From Zancudomyces culisetae (lineage: Eukaryota; Kickxellomycota; Harpellomycetes; Harpellales; Legeriomycetaceae): a DNA stretch of 13,819 bases. Where the stretch lies: the NCBI GenBank assembly GCA_001969505.1, contig LSSK01000518.1, positions 64,001 to 77,819 on the forward strand, given 5' to 3'. The notes below the pieces were generated by a model, which had not been told where the DNA came from, made no database searches, and saw nothing but the letters and a program-made list of their open reading frames with translations. This document shows positions 9,606-13,819 of the stretch, piece by piece (the first letter of the stretch is position 1; each line of letters starts with the position of its first letter). The position numbers were made by a program, and so were the translations under genes.

Positions 9606-10176
9606 TTACTCTCATTTTTTCTTTTCTACTAGCCCTTTTTATTTCTACACATTATTATTCTGTTTTCTAAAGCTACGAATATGAATAAGCATGAAAAAAA
9701 TCTGATATCGCTGTATGATTCTATAGAAGATATCCCGCATCTACTTAAAGCTGTTGCCTATTGCCGTTTTTTACTTGGGAATTTTTGTACTTTTTCGAGT
9801 GACTATGCAAATCCGAATTAAATTGACTATTTTAAATAAGGAATACAAGTATAGATCGTGGGTGAAGTCTGAAGAGTTAAAAAATGATTTATAAGCCAAC
9901 TTTAATTCATAATTTATGTATAACAATTACTAAGGGAATATTTGCTTATACATTTTTAATAAAGTGGTTTGGTCTCTAATCAGAATATTGGATCAAAGAG
10001 TATTTGTATTTTTACGCTTATGCGTTTCATCACTTGAGAAATGAAGACCCCCAAAATCGAATTCACGAATTTCTTGAACATTAACAGCACCATTATCAAG
10101 TAGGTATATAAAATTGACATGAATCTCTTATTCAAAGTAAATAAAAAGGTGAGGTTTTTTGCTTAATAGGTTCAGC

Positions 10177-10264
10177 TTGCAGCATAAAATTTCTACCAAA
10201 AGCTCACAACATTGCAGCAAAATTAGAAATATTATTTATCTTTTTTAGCTTCTAATTTTATGCT
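10177..10264 (+). repeat. direct and inverted repeat cluster, possible alternative hairpins
   Basis: TTGCAGCATAAAATT (10177-10191) recurs at 10212-10224 without the TA. The inverted copy follows: 10250-10259 pairs perfectly with 10219-10228 (10 bp, three more after a 2-nt bulge, 21-nt loop), while 10255-10264 pairs perfectly with 10181-10190. The right arm can therefore pair with either left copy, but not both. In AT-rich DNA it may be a relic of a small duplication rather than a functional RNA. Confidence 0.5.
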
Positions 10265-10682
10265 CTTTATACCAGGAACTCAATTCCCCCCTACATTAGG
10301 AGAAGAATAAAAGATAACTCGTTTATAGTTTTTGAAAAAGATCCCAACCATTCAAGAACAGGTTTCGGGGTGTTAATACATAAAACTATCGCTTTTTTCC
10401 GAGTTGCTTTTCTAGAGAAATGAATTTGCTATACCCAACTTTCGGCCAATCTCTGGTTTTTTGTATATTGGAATGCTTTCTTTATATTACCCGTTGTGGC
10501 ATATTATTCTAGAGATTATTATCGGTTGTTGGGGAGAGAAGAAAAAAGAGGAGAAAGAGGAAAAGGAAAAGGGAAGTTCTGCTCCACTGAAATACGGCAA
10601 TGAGAACCATTTTATGCAGCACGGATACTAAAACGCTCAACAATTACGAATGCTAACTTTTCTAACTTGGCTTATGCAGACC

Positions 10683-10704
10683 AAAATAAATAAATAAATA
10701 AATA
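10683..10704 (+). repeat. AAAT tetranucleotide microsatellite
   Basis: About five tandem AAAT units, within the promoter-side flank of the ankyrin gene, some 190 nt before its start codon. It is a simple repeat with no evident function. Confidence 0.8.
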
Positions 10705-10771
10705 ATACCAAAAATGATTTTATCCGAACCAATTCCAACTTTGTACAACCCAAGTAGTTATATAGGAAGAG

Positions 10772-10778
10772 TATATAA
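10772..10778 (+). promoter_or_regulatory. TATA-like element upstream of the ankyrin gene
   Basis: TATATAA lies 116 nt before the ATG at 10894, followed by an AT-rich leader. The distance is acceptable for a fungal core promoter. The call rests on motif and position only. Confidence 0.3.
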
Positions 10779-10893
10779 CCTAAACTCATTTCCACTGTCC
10801 ATGTTGTCATCAATTCTGTTTAAATTTCTTTAGTACAATATTAAACTATATATGTTTGAAAACAAAAACTAAATATATTCTACTCACCACATA

Positions 10894-13819
10894 ATGGAAA
10901 ACAACAACAATAGCAGTGGTTTTTTCAACAAACTTCCAACAAATATCTTGTCAACAATATTTGTATTTGCCCAAAACCTCCAGCTATCACTAGTTAACAG
11001 AAATATGTACTATGCTTCACAACAGGTGAACACAGTTAGCAAGTACATTCTTCAGTATGCTTTATCTAACATTAAAGACGGTTTCGAGCCCAGTTTAAAG
11101 CAAATATTTGAGAAATACACTAAAATAATTATGGATGAAACTGCTGGCATGCTAGTGCTAAGAAAACTTAAAAATATGAACTACGAATTTTTTTTGGGAC
11201 TGGTGTTGGAGTATGGATGGAAGAACATACTAAATAAACTGCTCAAAATGTATTTAATAATTGATAGAAATACATCAACAGTTGTATATAAGGGTACTTT
11301 ATTCATGAACGAGAGTGAATACCTAGATATTGATATTGATGATTTATTTTCGGAAGAGAACACATCACAAAGGGAGGTAACAGACATCAAAATATCTGGA
11401 AATCTTTATATCAGACCACTATTTACGATAGGTGAGAGTCTGGGGATAGTAATGGGAGCTGTGCTTTCAACTTTTGGAAATGAGGATATTAAAGCACTGG
11501 TAAATTTCTGCAGATCAAAAATTGAAATTCCTACAGAAGTACTTGGCTTTGTTGAAAAAAAAGCTAGATACATTGATAGCAAGGGTATTAAGTATTTAGT
11601 ATTGATGACTGCAGGTAGGATCTGCAATTTTAACAACCCCAAATTACTAAAAATGGTATTGGATTTAAAGCTCAGTATAGACATCTCTATTCAAGAAATG
11701 GAATTACTTGAAACTAGGGGTGGATTTTCATTATTCCATCTCATTAATTTTCTCAAGGATTTTGGATATACTGCTAGAATGTATTTGTTGGTTTATATTG
11801 CATTTTTATACTACTTGGTTTTGTATCAAAAAAACGAACTGACAGAGTTCTTGATGAATAGCTACCCTGATAAAGCTTGTCAACAAATATTGTTCGATAT
11901 GGTGATACTTCATAGTAATGTGGATTTGGTGGAAGAGTATTTTTTGAAAGTAGAGCCAAACTCAGAGAATATTATAAGGGTAGCATCTATGGCGTATAGA
12001 TGTGATCGTGAGGATCTCATAAGATTTCTTTTAAACAACAGTGATAAAATAAAAAGCGATTTAGATGAAAATGCTGTTATGACAGCCATAAAAAACAAGA
12101 ACTACGGATTGATAAAGAAAATCATCGAAAAGTATCCAAAATCAGTGAGTATTGCCTGCTTAAAAACAGCAGTGGAATCTGATGAAGTCAGAATCGCCAA
12201 GCTGATTATCGATGCTGGAGTAGATTTAACATCGCCAGATTTTGAAGGAATTGAAATTGCAAGTAGTAATAAGAACGTAGGTATGCTACGACTATTGTTG
12301 GAAAACGGTGCTATTTTTGGATTATATAACTCGCCGGATATTTTGGAGCTGTGTTATATTCAAGGTTTTGAAGTGACAAAGCATCTAATGGAACGCTTTG
12401 GTAACGATAGTTCTGGTGCTAAGATTTCAGAAATAGATATCAAGGCTGGAACGAGACTCAAGTTTAACAAAACACTGCTATACCTGATTGTATTATTTTC
12501 AAACTATCCTGGAAATTTTAAAGATATAGGTACATATGAAATTATACTGATGATGGTTAATTCAAAAAAAAAAGCCATCGTAAAAACCATTGATTCGTAT
12601 CAAAAAGTGGTCTTAATTGGTTAGATGTTGGTGGCGATTCAGATGTTTATTTTAACAAATGTACTGAAGTTATTGAGTATATATTTGCAAATAATCTACA
12701 AAGTACTCTGGAAGTCGCTGGAAAAGTTGAGACCATTAATATGATACATGGAAGTGAGAAAGGGATATTGAATGATGTACATTATGAAATAGCAAAATCA
12801 GAATTGGTGAACCGAAGCTTCGAAATGATAAAACTATTGGTAGAATATGGGATGGTGGATGTCAATGAGTATTCTAGTCTTATTCTGAAAACAGCATACG
12901 AAGCAGGCGATATAAACTGGATAAATTACTTTATTAGTAAGGGTGCTAAACTAGGCAGTGAATCGGATGGTTTTGAAGAAGCATGTAGATCAGACAATGT
13001 TGAGATATTGAAACACTGGATAAAAAATGGGGGCGTGGTACCAAAGAATCCAGAATATCCCTGTATTAACATGGCGTGTTTATTAGGAAACTTTGATATG
13101 GTTAAACTTTTGGTTGAAAGTGGTGTTGATTTGAGTGATTCAAACCGGAATGGAGTGCTAGCTGCATGCAAATTAGGACTCAAAAGAACCTTAAAATATC
13201 TCTCGGATAATAATGCTGTGATGGATTATATTTGTATTTGTTATTTAAAGCGAGCATATATAGATAATGATATTGAATTAGTAGAAATGATTCTTGAATA
13301 TTACGTTGATTTGGGTACATTGAAAAGAAGAATCAATTCTGATAAAAAGGAACGTGAAGGATTGCAAGATCATTCTCATTTAGATAACGAAAACTCTGAT
13401 CGCTTTGAGGAATACAAAGTTGTAAAAACATTGCTTGAAAAGTGTAAACCTATTGAGAACTATGATTTATTGAATGTAATGGAAATGGCGATTAGTTGGG
13501 AACTTTTTGATGTTCTGAAGCTACTAGCAACCTACGAAATTAAATTTCATATTGATACCAGCTACTCTTATAACATATTTAATACTGCCATAATAAATGA
13601 AAATATCGAAATGGTGGAATATTTATTGAAGAATAGATACATTATTGAAGGCTCACAATTTCTAGAAACAGTAATTCAAACTAAGAACAATCAAATTTTC
13701 AAATTATTATTGGAACACGGAGCGAAAATATCGAGAGATTCGGAGCATTTGAAAGAGTTAGATTTAGATGACATTGAGATGCTACAACTACTCCTTTCGT
13801 GTTGTCCCTCTATTGGCGG
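10894..13819 (+). CDS. F-box-like/ankyrin-repeat protein, 3' end outside window, frame break inside
   Basis: The first open frame runs from 10894 to TAG at 12622-12624 (576 codons), and ankyrin coding continues in another frame to the window edge, so this is treated as one gene. The ATG is the first after an in-frame TAA at 10870. Residues 11-50 (FNKLPTNILSTIF, then LVNRNMYYAS) look like a degenerate F-box, the part that in known proteins binds Skp1 and so links a target to a cullin ubiquitin ligase. Residues 60-350 are poorly conserved, partly helical, with an acidic patch (144-156) and a hydrophobic segment near 296-311. Ankyrin repeats are clear from about 360 (units near 361-386, 393-415, 422-445, 453-475, 483-501). 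If 12530-12624 is an intron, the visible protein is 943 residues; the end is not seen. Substrate and partner are unknown. A pseudogene is possible, but the long intact frames on both sides speak against much decay. Confidence 0.75.
12530..12624 (+). other. frame junction in ankyrin gene: candidate 95-nt intron or one-base shift
   Basis: Two models rejoin the frames. In the intron model, G|GTACAT at 12530 and TTGGTTAG ending at 12624 remove 95 nt in phase 1, as in the other three introns here, with CTTAAT (12612-12617) as a possible branch point; the protein then reads FKDIDVGGDSD. In the shift model, one missing A in the run at 12602-12606, or a -1 ribosomal slip there, gives DSYQKSGLNWLDVGGD. 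The donor is weak, and the 95 nt contain no incoming-frame stop before the final TAG, which favours the shift slightly. The window alone does not decide. Confidence 0.5.
12625..13819 (+). CDS. 3' ankyrin-repeat segment of the same gene, partial
   Basis: This frame is open from 12594 (just after a TGA) to the last base and has no stop, so the protein continues beyond the window. It encodes nearly 400 residues of ankyrin repeats with the usual helix-turn-helix pattern and LL.xG ends: for example IKLLVEYG, INYFISKGAKL, LKHWIKNGG, VKLLVESGVDL, VEMILEYYVDL, VEYLLKNRY and FKLLLEHGAKI. A charged insert (about 13330-13410) interrupts the array. No separate start codon with a promoter-like context is evident, and the repeats follow those of the upstream frame in spacing and style, so it is read as the continuation and not a second gene. 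Confidence 0.75.

Larger units (their letters stand above)
9606..10893. other. 1.3-kb gene-free region between RPT4 and ankyrin gene
   Basis: No coding frame of note is present on either strand. The left part should hold the RPT4 3' untranslated region; AATAAA at 9958-9963 is a candidate but distant poly(A) signal. A repeat/hairpin cluster (10177-10264), a purine-rich tract (about 10530-10577), an AAAT microsatellite (10683-10704) and a TATATAA (10772-10778) lie upstream of the ankyrin gene. No tRNA- or snRNA-like sequence was recognised by eye. Confidence 0.55.

Noticed and set aside
12564-12573. Run of ten A in the ankyrin gene as the frameshift site
   Set aside because: A shift to either other frame there meets a stop soon (TGA 12591 or TAA 12581), so it cannot by itself join the two halves.

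Overview
The window is nuclear DNA from an AT-rich, intron-poor eukaryote, most likely a fungus. The evidence is a spliceosomal SF3A1 homologue and a proteasomal RPT4 homologue, short spliceosomal introns (85-134 nt, GTAAGT donors, TAG acceptors, a GCTAAC branch-point-like motif), long AT-rich intergenic stretches, and an F-box-like/ankyrin-repeat gene of a type often multiplied in fungal genomes. CTG codons sit at invariant leucines of RPT4 (8946-8951), so the code is not that of the CUG-Ser yeasts. An early-diverging fungus or a basal yeast fits; the species cannot be fixed from the sequence alone.

Layout, left to right: (1) an AT-rich margin; (2) a NEDD1/GCP-WD-like gene on the minus strand (399-4177), two exons, 1214 residues, which would attach gamma-tubulin complexes to microtubule organising centres; (3) a 1.7-kb gene-free stretch with a G-quadruplex-type cluster; (4) an intronless minus-strand gene (5905-7746) for the U2 snRNP factor SF3A1 (Prp21/Sap114), 613 residues; (5) a 514-bp divergent promoter region; (6) a plus-strand three-exon RPT4 gene (8261-9605), 389 residues, an ATPase of the 26S proteasome; (7) a 1.3-kb gene-free stretch with a repeat/hairpin cluster and an AAAT microsatellite; (8) a plus-strand F-box-like plus ankyrin-repeat gene (from 10894) that runs off the right edge and changes frame near 12530-12624.

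Three genes are unrelated housekeeping genes (spindle assembly, splicing, protein degradation), each a single unit with its own promoter; nothing suggests a cluster or a pathway. The ankyrin gene is the accessory element. Its first open frame stops at 12624, but ankyrin coding continues to the end of the window one frame away. Either a 95-nt phase-1 intron or a one-base shift in an A run would rejoin the halves.

I found no rRNA, tRNA, transposon, CRISPR or viral sequence, and no clear case of a wholly new system. The points most worth checking are the frame junction in the ankyrin gene, the NEDD1 homologue with a basic insertion of about 185 residues inside its first propeller blade, the CxxC...HH motif in SF3A1, and the G-run cluster upstream of NEDD1.
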